The notes below the pieces were generated by a model. The model searched no databases. It saw only the letters and a program-made list of their open reading frames with translations, and was not told where the DNA came from. Shown piece by piece: positions 49,235 to 58,771 of a DNA stretch of 64,000 nucleotides. Where the stretch lies: NCBI GenBank assembly GCA_002869895.2, contig NEWP02000008.1, positions 1-64,000 on the forward strand. Direction: 5' to 3'. The stretch comes from Nitrospira sp. CG24E. Lineage in GTDB: Bacteria; Nitrospirota; Nitrospiria; Nitrospirales; Nitrospiraceae. Position 1 is the first letter of the stretch. Each line of letters opens with the position of its first letter. The position numbers were made by a program, and so were the translations under genes.

Positions 49235-49335
49235 GGTCTGTGATGGCTCCCCGGCTGAGTGGTCCTGGATGCTAATTGTACAAATTCAGGAAACCATACG
49301 GCAACCCCCCCATTCGAGAGTCTAACTTCAGCGGG

Positions 49336-50535
49336 TCAATTGGGAATGAACTTAAATAATCCGCCTCCTTGCGTCATGATGTAGAGCTCGCCCGCAGCAT
49401 CTTCACCGAAGCTCGTCACAAAACTGCCCGGCGGACTGAGTAAAGGCCATTCTTTCTGGTCTGCCGGTTGACCATTCTGATAACGGAAACTCCTCACAAA
49501 GCCCGCACAATAATCTGCATAGAAGTAGGCGCCCTGCAGCGCCGGGCTGACAGATCCTCGATAGACATACCCGCCTGTCACTGAACAGGCGCCACCGAGG
49601 TGAGGGTAATCGAGTACCGGCAACGTCAGGCCGCCTGAGTTGCAATTGTTGGAAGGATCGAAACAAAGAAACCCTTCCATCAATCGCCAGCCGTAGTTGA
49701 GCCCTCGTCCTGCGTTCGGGGCGGGTGAGACGTTGATTTCTTCCCGTTCCCCCTGACCGACATCCCCGATATACAGATCGCTGGTTTGGCGGTCGAAGGA
49801 GAAACGCCAGGGATTCCGTAAGCCAAGACTCCAGACTTGCTGCGCGCCGCCGCCGATGAAGAACGGATTGGGGATGACATTACCGCAGGGTCCCCCAGTG
49901 CTGGGATTGAGACGAAGGAGTTTCCCGAGCAACGAAAATTGATTCTGGCCGTTGTTATTTGGGTCGCCTCCACTTCCTCCATCGCCGACGCCAGCATAGA
50001 GACACCCATCCGGGCCAAATGCCAGCATGCCGCCGTTATGATTCGCAAAGGTCGGGTGTGTCACCGTAAGAAGTGGCGTGGCCGGAGCAGAATCGGCGAG
50101 GTTTGGGTTCGTGGCATTTCTCAGGTAGCGAGCGATGACAATGTCACCTGAAGTGTTCGTGTAGAGGACGTAGAATTGGCGATTGGCAGCATATTGGGGG
50201 TCAAATGCCATGCCGAGGAGCCCTCGCTCGCCGCCGGAGGAAATTATTCCGGTGATATTGAGGAATAGTGTCGCGAGCAACGAATTGGCTGTTAGATCGA
50301 AAATGCGAATCAGCCCACCCTGTTCGACAATAAAGAGCCGGGTAGTATCATTGGCAGGTGCGGTCAGGAAGACCGGTGAACTGAGACTGGGAGTGATCGA
50401 TTGAAGCCGCAGACTTTCTGACTGTGGTAACGGTGGCGGCGAATCTTGGTCGGATCCGTTGCCAGAACACCCGGTAAGGGATCCTGTGATGACAACGACC
50501 AAACCAACCATCAACAGGCGGCAAATCGTTACCAT
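49336..50535 (-). CDS. PQQ-dependent sugar dehydrogenase-like lipoprotein (GSDH family)
   Basis: 399 aa. Shine-Dalgarno AGAGGGG before the ATG. Lipoprotein signal with lipobox LTGC (Cys23). Six-bladed beta-propeller of the glucose/sorbosone dehydrogenase family: IVEQGGLIRIFDL, GGERGLLGMAFDPQYA, HNGGMLAFGPDGCLYAGVGDGG (PQQ/Ca-binding His and Asp region), LGLRNPWRFSFDR, YIGDVGQGEREEIN. It would oxidise a sugar or alcohol on the outer face of a membrane; PQQ genes are not in this window. Single gene. Confidence 0.87.
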   Translation of the reverse strand: MVTICRLLMVGLVVVITGSLTGCSGNGSDQDSPPPLPQSESLRLQSITPSLSSPVFLTAPANDTTRLFIVEQGGLIRIFDLTANSLLATLFLNITGIISSGGERGLLGMAFDPQYAANRQFYVLYTNTSGDIVIARYLRNATNPNLADSAPATPLLTVTHPTFANHNGGMLAFGPDGCLYAGVGDGGSGGDPNNNGQNQFSLLGKLLRLNPSTGGPCGNVIPNPFFIGGGAQQVWSLGLRNPWRFSFDRQTSDLYIGDVGQGEREEINVSPAPNAGRGLNYGWRLMEGFLCFDPSNNCNSGGLTLPVLDYPHLGGACSVTGGYVYRGSVSPALQGAYFYADYCAGFVRSFRYQNGQPADQKEWPLLSPPGSFVTSFGEDAAGELYIMTQGGGLFKFIPN

Positions 50536-50617
50536 CAGCCCCTCTGCACCATACCAGGCTGTACGGCCTCAGCCTACTACAGGGTGCGGAGCTGCCGCAA
50601 GCCGCCCCTTTAGACTG

Positions 50618-52270
50618 TTACCGGTATCGAGCCAGGTAGGTACGCAAGGAGTGGCCGTCTCGCTCCCGGACCGTGACGATGATCCGCAATTGTTCGAGGT
50701 TTTGTTCGAGCGATTTTCCGCCCAGGTCGATCTTGCGTGTCGTGAAGAAATCCCGCACATCCCGTTCTAGTTCCAGTGTGGCAAGGTTGCTGATTCCGCT
50801 GCAGATGCGACGCATCCCTTGCTTGGGGAACAATTGATCCATCTTCTCCCAGTTCGTTTTCACAAAGTCCCAGGCTAATTCTCTGCCATAGACATTAGCC
50901 AGGGTAGCGCCGACGAGAAAGGGCGCGTCTTGGGTGCGGATTTCTCCTCTGATGGTTCGCGCGAGCGTTCGTTCGAGTAATGGCTTAGGTTGAAATGTTG
51001 CGAGCGAGAAAAGATAACGCCGTTCTTCCTGCGGTGTGGCAGCGGTGCGGAAGCGTTCGTTAAATTCGTCGTACCTGGTTGCGTCGCCCGTATGGGCGAG
51101 GAGCGCGACAAGCGAAGGCACGACATTGGGGTCAACGGCTGTTGCGTTGAGACGGTAGGATCCATAGAGTTCGACTGCCTCTTGTTGGATGGCAGGATCG
51201 TTGCCGAGCTTCCCCTGGGCGCCGATCAGTTCACCCCGCAATTGCTTCGTGCCTTCACTCTCGCCGCTTCGAGGCGCCCAACCCAACGAGGTAACGGCAG
51301 GACCGACCCTGCTGCGTACAAAGGCTTCGAACACCGGACGGTCCTCTGTGGTGATGATCCGATTCAAGAAAGAGAAGGAGTCGAGTAGCACGACCCAGAC
51401 ATTCTTGTCCTGCTCGGTCGTGAAACGGGCTGTCAGGTCAAGATAGTCGGTGAGGGGCATGAGGCCTGCGATGGCAGTGGCCCAGGCGTCGTTGATGAGA
51501 TTGAACCGCTCGGTGACAGCGAGTCGTTCGATGCCGTCCTTCAGGAGCCGATCCGGTAGTGCCGGCGCATAGCGTACCCGATAGAAGCCATGGCCTCCCT
51601 CGTTCAATAACACCGACTCCCAATCATGAGGGAGTGGGACTGCCGTTTCCTTTCCTGTCAGCAGCATGCGGGAGGTGTTGACCTTGCCGCCGGCTGTGAC
51701 TCTCATCTGAAGCGGAATCTGCCACGTGACGGGCGAGGGAGGAGGGGTAAGGGGTGCAGGGTTAGGCAGATAGGTAAAGCGCTGTTGGGACAGGACCAGC
51801 CGGCCCGACTGATTGATCTCGGCCGTAATGAGGGGAAACCCCGGTTGGAAAATCCATCCGTTCATCAGCTCAGGTACCGGCTGCTTGGCGATCTTGCCCA
51901 ACGACACCCAGAGATCGTTCGTGTCGGCATTCCCATAGGCATGTGCGTGCAAATAGTCGCGGACACCGTCGCGGAAAACCGTCGGACCGATGTGCTGTTC
52001 CAGCATGCGAAGCACCGACGCACCCTTTTCATAGGTCAAGACATCGAACATCGCCTCGGCATCTTTAGGGGCTTCCACCGGATATTCGATCGGTCTGGTA
52101 CTCTGCAACCCGTCGATAGCAAAGGCAGCAGCGCGTGAGATACCGAAACCGTCCCAACGTTTCCATTCCGGTTTCCAGGCGTCGACGGCCAGCATTTCCA
52201 TAAAGGTGGCGAAGGCTTCGTTCAGCCAGAGCCCATTCCACCAGGACATCGTCACCAAATCGGCCGGCAA
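50618..52270 (-). pseudogene. M1-family aminopeptidase, C-terminal part only
   Basis: From ~52270 to 50618 the protein is M1 peptidase: DLVTMSWWNGLWLNEAFATF (the Glu of NEAFA is the third zinc ligand), TYEKGASVLRMLEQHIG, and the long helical ERAP1-like C domain. The N-terminal domains and the HExxH zinc motif that should precede DLVTM are absent. Upstream of the break the frame runs for ~28 codons into a heptad-repeat stem-loop (52292-52381) encoding FYVSRLTFYV. Without HExxH the product would be catalytically dead. Confidence 0.82.
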
Positions 52271-52291
52271 GTTTGTCGCGGGGCCTCTTTC

Positions 52292-52381
52292 AAAGACGTA
52301 AAACGTTAAACGTGAGACGTAAAACGATTTCCGAGCCAGCCTTTTACGTTTCACCGTTCACGTCTCACGTTTAACGTCTTT
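52292..52381. repeat. Heptad-repeat stem-loop at the break of the M1 peptidase
   Basis: AAAGACGTAAAACGTTAAAC and GTGAGACG on the left, CGTCTCACGTTTAACGTCTTT on the right: two inverted arms of the GTGAAAC-type repeat. It joins the 3' end of the DnaJ-like gene to the truncated peptidase; the DnaJ-like stop codon arises inside it. Confidence 0.75.
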
Positions 52382-53012
52382 CATAGAACAGCTCCAGCGC
52401 TGCGGCAAAACCCTTCTTCCGTCCATTGCGAAACACCTCATCGAGCTGTGCACGTAGAGACCTGACGCCTCCCTCATCGCCTCGCGCGACCACGCCTTGG
52501 GACAGCAGCATCTCCGTCGCCACTTCGAGGAGTCGCTGTTTGCGCTCCTCCATCTCAGCTGTGACCAGCTCCTCCATGACTTCTGACGCCCGCTCCCGAA
52601 CGATCTCTTCCTTAAATGTATCGTACCCTTGATCCGCCACGGTCCGTTCACGGATCACGGCGAGTTCTGTCTTGATCCTCTTCACGTCTTTCATCAAGAC
52701 GGCGAACACTTCCTTGCGCCCCTCATCGAACAGCTTCTGCTCCATCTCGTCCAGGATGACGGCTGGATCAGCTGTTTCATCCCCTGCTGTTTCATCCCTC
52801 CAATTGAGCCGGTCATAGCTCCGACGCTTTTCCAGATCGCCGACGACTTCATAGGCCTCATTGATCTCACGGATCTTCAGTTCGGCGTGGGCACTATCGG
52901 GGTTGCGATCAGGGTGGTGCTGAAAGACCAGCTTCCGGTAGGCCTTCTTGATCGCATCGTCTGACGCATCCCGCGAAACCCCCAACACCCGGTAGAAATC
53001 GATTCGTGCCAT
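52371..53012 (-). CDS. DnaJ-domain protein
   Basis: 213 aa. J domain at residues 4-68 ([23 protein letters not shown] at 33-35, [14 protein letters not shown]). The rest is a charged helical region ([35 protein letters not shown]) without the Gly/Phe or zinc-finger parts of DnaJ, so it is a type III J protein that would stimulate an Hsp70 on a specific client. Its last codons and stop lie in the heptad-repeat stem-loop, so the original C-terminus may have been altered. Confidence 0.85.
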   Translation of the reverse strand: MARIDFYRVLGVSRDASDDAIKKAYRKLVFQHHPDRNPDSAHAELKIREINEAYEVVGDLEKRRSYDRLNWRDETAGDETADPAVILDEMEQKLFDEGRKEVFAVLMKDVKRIKTELAVIRERTVADQGYDTFKEEIVRERASEVMEELVTAEMEERKQRLLEVATEMLLSQGVVARGDEGGVRSLRAQLDEVFRNGRKKGFAAALELFYERR

Positions 53013-53041
53013 GGCGAGGGACTATAACATGGGGCTTTGGC

Positions 53042-53233
53042 AGCCCGCATTATTCATGACGGTTCGTCGCGAAATCGCGCAGTCGCGTTGTGAGACGGGC
53101 ACGCGGAGCCGTGAGGTCCCGAGGCGTACTTAAACAGTACGTCGAGGGAGCGAGCGGCGAGCCTGCTCGCCGAAGGCTCGTCGCAGCAGCGAATCCGCGA
53201 TTGCAGCAGAAGTGCTCGTGAATCATGCGGGCT
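53042..53233. repeat. 192-bp element with 15-bp terminal inverted repeats
   Basis: AGCCCGCATTATTCA (53042-53056) and TGAATCATGCGGGCT (53219-53233) are inverted with one mismatch. The interior has GCGTACTTAAACAGTACG, GCGAGCCTGCTCGC and GGCTCG hairpins and no open frame. Different sequence from element A but similar architecture. Confidence 0.65.
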
Positions 53234-53299
53234 AAGCTTCACCTTGACTCCCACGTGCAAGCTCCGTAGCCTGGCGCGACCCCAAGGATGAGGGTTGAT

Positions 53300-53354
53300 C
53301 TGGTTAGTTTCGTTCAACCAAACAAACCAGACAAACCAAATGAACAAGACAGAC
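53300..53354. repeat. TCTGGT-type repeat B, copy 3
   Basis: CTGGTTAGTTTCGTTCAACC and AAACAAACCAGACAAACC followed by AAATGAACAAGACAGAC, directly before the start region of the MFS gene. Inverted arms are short. Confidence 0.55.
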
Positions 53355-53371
53355 GCGCTTGAGAGGCTGAT

Positions 53372-54649
53372 GTGGTGGTAACAAAGTCATGGTGGCATGG
53401 CATCACACGGTACCAGTGGCTGGTCCTGTTTATTGCATGGCTTGGTTGGGTCTTCGATGCCATGGATGCCACGATTTACGCGATCGTCCTCCATCCAGCG
53501 CTGCACGATCTGCTTCATACCCCGGGCGGAACCGTCTCGCCCGAGCAAGTCGGCTGGTACGGGGGGATCATCTTCTCCATCTTTCTCATCGGCTGGGCCA
53601 TCGGCGGGGTGCTCTTCGGCATAGTTGCAGATCGTCTCGGCCGCACGAAGACCCTCATCATCACGATCCTGATCTATGCGGTCTTCACCGGACTCGCGGC
53701 CCTTTCGCAGGACTGGTGGCATCTGGCCATCTACCGTTTTCTGACGGCCCTGGGAATCGGAGGGGAATGGGCGGCAGGCGCGGCAATCGTGGCTGAAACC
53801 TGGCCGGAAGAAAAACGAGCCAAAGCAGCCGGCATTCTCCAGTCTGCCTGGGCGGTCGGGTTCTTCCTCGCTGCGTCGTTCAATCTACTCTTGAAGGGCT
53901 ATGGCTGGCGGGTGATGTTCGTGATCGGGGTACTCCCGGCCTTTGTATCGTTGCTGGTCCGCTGGCACGTGAAGGAGCCGGATCGGTGGGCCAAGGCCCA
54001 TGACCTGGTCGCGACGATCGGCCCCACCCATGTGACCGAGATCTTTCATCCTCCCTTGAGACGGTCGACACTTGTAGGCTCCGCCCTTGCCTTCGTTGCC
54101 GTCTTTGGTTTGTGGGGTGCGACAAACTGGGCGCCCACCCTCGTTCGCGAACTACCTGACATCAAGGGCTCCGATCCCGCAACCCTGTCCGCCTCTGTGA
54201 GTTACGCGATCATGGCGCTCAACGGGGGAGCCCTCTTCGGCTATTTGGCGTTCGGGCCACTGGCGGATCGATTTGGGCGGCGCGCTGTGTTCGCCTTTAT
54301 GTGCCTCGGCAGCCTCGTGATGCTGCCGACTGCGTATCTGGTGCCGACGACCTATGCCGGCGTCTTGCTATTGTTGCCGCTGCTAGGATTTTTCAACAAC
54401 GGCATCTTCAGCGGATTTCCGATCTATCTCCCCGAACTCTACCCCACCAGGCTGCGCGCGACCGGCGCAGGGTTCTGCTTCAATGCCGGACGTGTGCTGG
54501 CATCCACTGCACCGTTTCTCACCGGCTGGCTGGTGACGCAACTCGGCAGCTTTGGGCGGGCCGCGAGCACGGTAGCACTGATCTATCTCGTTGGATTGAT
54601 AGTCTTAATCTTTGCGCGGGAGACCAAGGGCAAGCCGCTGCCTGAATAA
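53372..54649 (+). CDS. MFS transporter (metabolite:H+ symporter type)
   Basis: 425 aa from GTG 53372 with GAGAGG 6 bases upstream. Twelve hydrophobic helices. Between helices 2 and 3 lies GVLFGIVADRLGRTKTLI (the GxxxDRxGRR-like A motif), repeated in the second half as GPLADRFGRRAVFAF. FDAMDATIYAIVLHPAL in helix 1 and GIGGEWAAGAAIVAETWP resemble the sialate/aromatic-acid/metabolite:H+ symporter group. Substrate unknown, likely an organic anion. Monocistronic. Confidence 0.85.
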   Translation: MVVTKSWWHGITRYQWLVLFIAWLGWVFDAMDATIYAIVLHPALHDLLHTPGGTVSPEQVGWYGGIIFSIFLIGWAIGGVLFGIVADRLGRTKTLIITILIYAVFTGLAALSQDWWHLAIYRFLTALGIGGEWAAGAAIVAETWPEEKRAKAAGILQSAWAVGFFLAASFNLLLKGYGWRVMFVIGVLPAFVSLLVRWHVKEPDRWAKAHDLVATIGPTHVTEIFHPPLRRSTLVGSALAFVAVFGLWGATNWAPTLVRELPDIKGSDPATLSASVSYAIMALNGGALFGYLAFGPLADRFGRRAVFAFMCLGSLVMLPTAYLVPTTYAGVLLLLPLLGFFNNGIFSGFPIYLPELYPTRLRATGAGFCFNAGRVLASTAPFLTGWLVTQLGSFGRAASTVALIYLVGLIVLIFARETKGKPLPE

Positions 54650-54716
54650 TCGCTACCAAATCGACGTCAAACACCGCAACACTTGACATCCCGGCAAAGC
54701 AGCCTATCTTCATACC

Positions 54717-55400
54717 ATGACGAACACACCACCACCCAAAGCCCTGACCTACGACGAGAAAAAATCCGCCGAGGCGGCCTTTGCAGGCCAACCATTTAAT
54801 GAAGCATGGTCTGCTTCAGCCCGAGCGGTCTACGACGGGATTGTGAGGGCCATGCCCCAGAGAGATGCCGCGACTTTCGCTCCTTCTCTCATTCCTTCTA
54901 TCGCCGAAGAATCCACAGAGGTTCCTTCCGCGCAGAGTGGACCTCTCCAGCCTCAAGAGCCCCTCGTCCAAGAGCAAGCCAGCGGGCAAGAGCCGATAGA
55001 GGGAACTGTGATGTCCCCAGCCATTCGAGACCGAGAAGCGGCGATTCAAGCCGGGACCTTGATCGATGTGACGGCAACAGCCCTGCAACTCGGCATCTCG
55101 TTCCCTGTCACAATCACCAGGCCGCTCTGGGAACTAGGGATCGTCACGAGCCAGTCGCTTCCCGAAGAGGATCAAACCGGCCGGCTGCGCGACATCTTGA
55201 TGGCTTTTCGCCTGCGATTGGCCAGTCTGACGACCGTGTCGCCCCTGCTCGACTTTCCGGTTCTGCTGGCCCTGCCGCCAAACCGAGTGCCTCAGCCTGT
55301 GCCGTTGTTCGCCCTCATTCAACCGGACCCGACGCACCAGGCAAATGTGACGCTCTTGTTACCGAGCGAAGTATCGCTCTCCATCACCTCTCTGAATTAG
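54717..55400 (+). CDS. DUF6573-like protein with Pro/Gln-rich N-terminal half
   Basis: 227 aa. Residues 1-100 are low complexity (Pro, Glu, Gln, Ser). Residues ~115-225 look folded: GTLIDVTATALQLGISFPVT, ITRPLWELGI, DQTGRLRDILMAFRLRLAS, LFALIQPDPTHQANVTLLLP, resembling DUF6573 domains found in accessory and plasmid genes. No signal peptide. Function unknown. It starts 67 bp after the MFS gene and may be co-transcribed. Confidence 0.6.
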   Translation: MTNTPPPKALTYDEKKSAEAAFAGQPFNEAWSASARAVYDGIVRAMPQRDAATFAPSLIPSIAEESTEVPSAQSGPLQPQEPLVQEQASGQEPIEGTVMSPAIRDREAAIQAGTLIDVTATALQLGISFPVTITRPLWELGIVTSQSLPEEDQTGRLRDILMAFRLRLASLTTVSPLLDFPVLLALPPNRVPQPVPLFALIQPDPTHQANVTLLLPSEVSLSITSLN

Positions 55401-55502
55401 GCAGGATGCTGAAAAAGGCCGCCTCAGCCTTGTTCTTTTGGTCTATTCGGTCTATCTGGTCTGTCTGGTCGACAAGATAGACCAAACAAACTGGATAGAC
55501 CC
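55401..55502. repeat. Composite repeat: element A half-copy (8) plus TCTGGT-type palindrome B, copy 4
   Basis: GCAGGATGCTGAAAAAGGCC (55401-55420) followed by GTCTATTCGGTCTATCTGGT and its inverse AGACCAAACAAACTGGATAG. Same build as 25914-26026. It sits between convergent genes. Confidence 0.65.
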
Positions 55503-55515
55503 GAAGAATTTTCCC

Positions 55516-56838
55516 TCAATCTGCTAAGCCAATAAGCTTCTGAACGAATGCACGTTCCTCCATCTCGGTTGTGATCGTTCCATCAAGGCACTCGTCCAGT
55601 AATTTCCCTAAGACGCTCTTGTACTGCGGTCCTGGTTTCAATCCCATAGACTGAAGATCCAGACCTGTCAGTGCCGTCTTGATCGACCTGTTTTTCATGT
55701 ATGCGGCAAGATATCGTTTCAGCAGACGTAGCCGCACTATATGCTGCATCGCGATCTGCCTCGCGAGAAGCAGCACGAGCGCCTCGTCTGAGAAATCGAC
55801 CAACAGACGATAGACCTGCGATGGTCGCATCGGCTTTGTATCGGCAAGTCTCTTCAGTGCGCGATCGATTCGACTTCCTCCGACCGTCACGTTCTTGGCC
55901 TGCTCCCGCGAAAGCGCAAGCCGCCGGATCATCGCTGCCACCACGAGTGGGCTGGACCCCATCGCCAGCGCCATCAAGTATAGGATCGGCCTATCGATCA
56001 CGGAACCCGGAAATCGGCTCGCCCACCAGGCAAGCGCCTTGGGGATGGCAATGACTGCTCGCTCCGCATTCTTCCTGTAATACAAACGGCGATGGAGGAA
56101 CCGGAATAGTTCCAACCGTGCCACCCGCGCAATGGTGCGCACAGGGTCCCGCTCGGCGAAGAGCAAAAGAATTTCGTTCCGCAACCGAGGACCGGAGAGT
56201 TGCTGGATGAGATTTGCAGAGGCTGCTTGCGCGAGGAGACGCCCTGTGCCGCGCTCCAAGAGAAAACCGAATCGTTGTTCGAACCGGATCGCTCTGAAGA
56301 TCCGCGTGGGATCGTCTTGGAAACTACCCTCATGCAGCACGCGGATTCTCCGCGCCAGAAGATCGAGTTCCCCTCCGTAAAAATCGATCAAGCGTCCGAA
56401 TTGCGCATCATTCAGTTGAATCGCCATCGCATTGATCGTGAAATCCCGACGGTAGAGATCCTCCTGCAATGACGCAGGCTCGACATCCGGCAGGGCGCCT
56501 GACTGCGCGTATGACTCTCGCCTGGTCGTCGCGATATCCATCTTCAGCCCGTCCTGGAAAATCAGCTGCGCCGTCGCAAACCGTTCAAACACCACAAGCC
56601 CTGCCCCATACCGATCCGCCACCAGCCGCGCAAAGGCGATCCCATCTCCTTCCACCGTAAGATCGAGATCCCCGTTCTTTCTCTTCAGCAAGAGATCGCG
56701 GACGACTCCTCCGACAAGATAGACTGACAGGCCTCGCTCATCAGCAAGCAAGCCGACTTGTCTCAACAGATGCAGCTGTCGCGGAGGCAGTCTGGTCAAC
56801 AGAGCGGTCTGCCTTACCTGGTTTCTCATAGTGCACAT
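55516..56838 (-). CDS. CCA tRNA nucleotidyltransferase / poly(A) polymerase family
   Basis: 440 aa. Class II nucleotidyltransferase: YLVGGVVRDLLL (GGVVRD 43-48) and NGDLDLTVEGDG with the metal-binding DxD (57-59); EDLYRRDFTINAMAIQLND is the RRD/DFTxN nucleotide-binding segment. RIRVLHEGSFQDDPTRIFRA and RFEQRFGF form the neck. A helical C-terminal part extends to 440. The product adds CCA to tRNA 3' ends or adds A residues; the long C-terminal region without HD motif fits the bacterial A-adding/CCA group. Single gene. Confidence 0.85.
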   Translation of the reverse strand: MCTMRNQVRQTALLTRLPPRQLHLLRQVGLLADERGLSVYLVGGVVRDLLLKRKNGDLDLTVEGDGIAFARLVADRYGAGLVVFERFATAQLIFQDGLKMDIATTRRESYAQSGALPDVEPASLQEDLYRRDFTINAMAIQLNDAQFGRLIDFYGGELDLLARRIRVLHEGSFQDDPTRIFRAIRFEQRFGFLLERGTGRLLAQAASANLIQQLSGPRLRNEILLLFAERDPVRTIARVARLELFRFLHRRLYYRKNAERAVIAIPKALAWWASRFPGSVIDRPILYLMALAMGSSPLVVAAMIRRLALSREQAKNVTVGGSRIDRALKRLADTKPMRPSQVYRLLVDFSDEALVLLLARQIAMQHIVRLRLLKRYLAAYMKNRSIKTALTGLDLQSMGLKPGPQYKSVLGKLLDECLDGTITTEMEERAFVQKLIGLAD

Positions 56839-56859
56839 TCTAGCAATCTCGTCAGAAGC

Positions 56860-56969
56860 CTGTCTGGTCTCTTTGGTTTTTTTGGTTTGTCTTGTTTGTG
56901 TAGTTGGTTTGGTTCGGAGAACGAGATATACCTAACGAATCATCCAGCTAGATGGACCAGATAGACCGC
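56860..56969. repeat. TCTGGT-type repeat B, copy 5
   Basis: CTGTCTGGTCTCTTTGG, then TTTGGTTTGTCTTGTTTG, and at the right end GGACCAGATAGACCG; long imperfect inverted repeat upstream of the CCA-adding-type gene and before the DRQ-repeat gene. Confidence 0.6.
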
Positions 56970-57052
56970 TTCAGCCGTTTACCTTTTTCCATTCTCACCG
57001 TCTTACTCAGTGACAGGTTGATCCACTCTCTCACATTCAAGGAGGACGAATC

Positions 57053-57307
57053 ATGAAGAGCAGCATGTTGAAAGCACTAACGATTGCCGGCTTGGTTATG
57101 GCTGTGGCGGCCCCAGCCGTCATGCCGACTCTTGTCATGGCGCAGGCCGATATCCGTCAGGAAGATCGTCGGGCAGATCGGCAGCAGGATCGGCAAGCGG
57201 ATCGCCAGGCAGACAGGCAGCAAGACCGGCAAAATGATCGACAGATGGATCGGCACATGGACCGACAAGCGGACCATCGCGTTGATCATGGTGGGCACGG
57301 GCGGTAA
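57053..57307 (+). CDS. Small secreted Asp-Arg-Gln repeat protein
   Basis: 84 aa. Strong Shine-Dalgarno AAGGAGG. A Sec signal peptide (AGLVMAVAAPAV...TLVMA|QA) is followed by ~45 residues made of DRQ/DRR units (RADRQQDRQADRQADRQQDR type) ending in DHGGHGR. The mature part is highly charged, with no hydrophobic core, and is probably disordered; the final His/Gly/Asp residues could bind metal. A strong terminator follows 22 bp after the stop. Function unknown. Confidence 0.7.
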   Translation: MKSSMLKALTIAGLVMAVAAPAVMPTLVMAQADIRQEDRRADRQQDRQADRQADRQQDRQNDRQMDRHMDRQADHRVDHGGHGR

Positions 57308-57329
57308 CTTCACTGGCCGAACGAAACGA

Positions 57330-57357
57330 GGGGCTCACGATCCGGATCGTGAGCCCC
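57330..57357. terminator. Terminator hairpin after the DRQ-repeat gene
   Basis: GGGGCTCACGATCC and GGATCGTGAGCCCC form a 14-bp perfect palindrome (57330-57357) followed by CCCTTCTT. It lies between convergent small genes and probably serves both. Confidence 0.8.
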
Positions 57358-57389
57358 CCCCTTCTTATCTCAACCCGACGGACTAACTC

Positions 57390-57716
57390 TTACTGATGCC
57401 GCTTCACCTGACGGTCGTGCTTCTCTCTGGCAAGATGGCGTGAAGCGCGATTCTGCGCTGCGCCAATTCTAGCCCTTTCCTTTTTCGTCACAACGCCATC
57501 CGACTTTGCTTTGTCTTCTATTTTGTTGATATGTCTCTGCTGCCTGTTCAGCCGGTTGGCCTCTCGCTTGTTGAGCTGCCCACTGGCAACCCCCTGATCG
57601 ATTCGCTGTTCCTGATTCGCCTGTCGCTGGTCGATCGCGGGCGTTTCAGTCTCCGCATAGGCCACCCCGGTCATCAGCAACGTCATCGCAGTGACCGTCA
57701 ACAATACTCTTTTCAT
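57390..57716 (-). CDS. Small secreted basic helical protein
   Basis: 108 aa. Shine-Dalgarno AGGAGG before the ATG. Signal peptide MKRVLLTVTAMTLLMTGVAYA. The mature ~87 residues are rich in Arg/Asn/Gln/Lys and helical (QANQEQRIDQGVASGQLNKR, EDKAKSDGVVTKKERARIG), with a repeated helix-turn-helix-like pattern (GVASGQLNKREANR and GVVTKKERARIGAAQ) like two degenerate EF-hand-style units without acidic ligands. Seen as a conserved hypothetical type in environmental bacteria; function unknown. Confidence 0.68.
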   Translation of the reverse strand: MKRVLLTVTAMTLLMTGVAYAETETPAIDQRQANQEQRIDQGVASGQLNKREANRLNRQQRHINKIEDKAKSDGVVTKKERARIGAAQNRASRHLAREKHDRQVKRHQ

Positions 57717-57882
57717 CGTGACCTCCTGGTGTATGGTTGTATGTCTCCTTGCATCGAGTCACCTGCGGCCCTTATGACGTGACCAGACGAAGACCGGCCT
57801 GACTCACAGGCCCTATAGACGATATTCGTACTGTACTGTGTTATTGAGAAAATGGAAGAAAAGAGAAGAATATGGAAACTAA

Positions 57883-58767
57883 TCAGTGGTCGCGCCCACC
57901 ATGGCCCCCACCACCATCGTCCCGCCCACCGCCTCCACCACCGCCGCTGCGATCATCCCGTCCCCCACGATCATCCCCGCGATCCTCCCGCCCACCACGA
58001 TCCGAGCCACCGCCCCGATCAGACCGATCCCCCCCACCAGATCCGCTACGATCCTGATCGCCGAATAGCTTATCGCCTCGCTCGCCCCTTGAAACCTTTT
58101 CCTGAATCGATTGCGTCGTCAGGCGTCCCTCTCGGAATTCTTGTCCATGCCGTTTCATTTCGCGCGCAAGGTCAGCCAATTCTGACGGGCGAAAGCCCTG
58201 TCGCATACCCTCCGCCACAATCGCCGCGCCGTCCTTCGAAGGGATATGCGCTTCCTTCATCACCGCCAAACTTTTGGCTCCCATCGCCAACGCATCTTCG
58301 CTCATCCGTTGCCCCTGATGCTGTCCGGCTCGGGCCAAATCGCGCACTTCATCGGCCGTGGCGCCACGACTGATCGCTTCGGCCATCGATTCCAAGGCTC
58401 GATGACTATTGCCCTGCCCTCGATCCGTGACTCCCTTCGCCGTCGACTCCTGCAGGAGCTCCTTGGCCGAATCGAAATGGGTTACCATCTGCCGCAGCAC
58501 CGCGTCGATCCGCTTCGGCTCGACACCCTTGGCCAATCCTTCCTTCACCTTGTTCGCCAACGACTCGATCGGAAAACCTTTCTCACCGGCCCTGATCACC
58601 TGTTCGAGCAGGGGATTCACGGCTTCTGCCGCATGCCCACGGGCTGCACGAAGCCGGTCGATCTCAGCCCGATCTTGATTCGAAAGGGACTCGGCAAACA
58701 CCGGCGCCGCCGTGAGGCACAGTGCCAGGCTGGCAAGCCGAACGAGTATGTGTATCGTGGGACGCAT
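57883..58767 (-). CDS. Secreted protein with Gly/Asp/Arg-rich C-terminus
   Basis: 294 aa. Sec signal peptide (LVRLASLALCLTAAPVFA). Residues ~30-225 are helical and structured (PLLEQVIRAGEKGFPIESLA, KVKEGLAKGVEPKRIDAVLR, repeated AxEGMRQGFRPSELADLARE-like units). Residues ~235-294 are a GDRSDRGGG/GGRDD low-complexity tail ending GHGGRDH. It is the last gene of a four-gene unit with an ECF sigma factor, anti-sigma protein and CBM48 lipoprotein, four bases after the lipoprotein stop. The tail may bind polysaccharide, metal or nucleic acid; not determinable. Confidence 0.65.
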   Translation of the reverse strand: MRPTIHILVRLASLALCLTAAPVFAESLSNQDRAEIDRLRAARGHAAEAVNPLLEQVIRAGEKGFPIESLANKVKEGLAKGVEPKRIDAVLRQMVTHFDSAKELLQESTAKGVTDRGQGNSHRALESMAEAISRGATADEVRDLARAGQHQGQRMSEDALAMGAKSLAVMKEAHIPSKDGAAIVAEGMRQGFRPSELADLAREMKRHGQEFREGRLTTQSIQEKVSRGERGDKLFGDQDRSGSGGGDRSDRGGGSDRGGREDRGDDRGGRDDRSGGGGGGGRDDGGGGHGGRDH

Positions 58768-58771
58768 CGTG

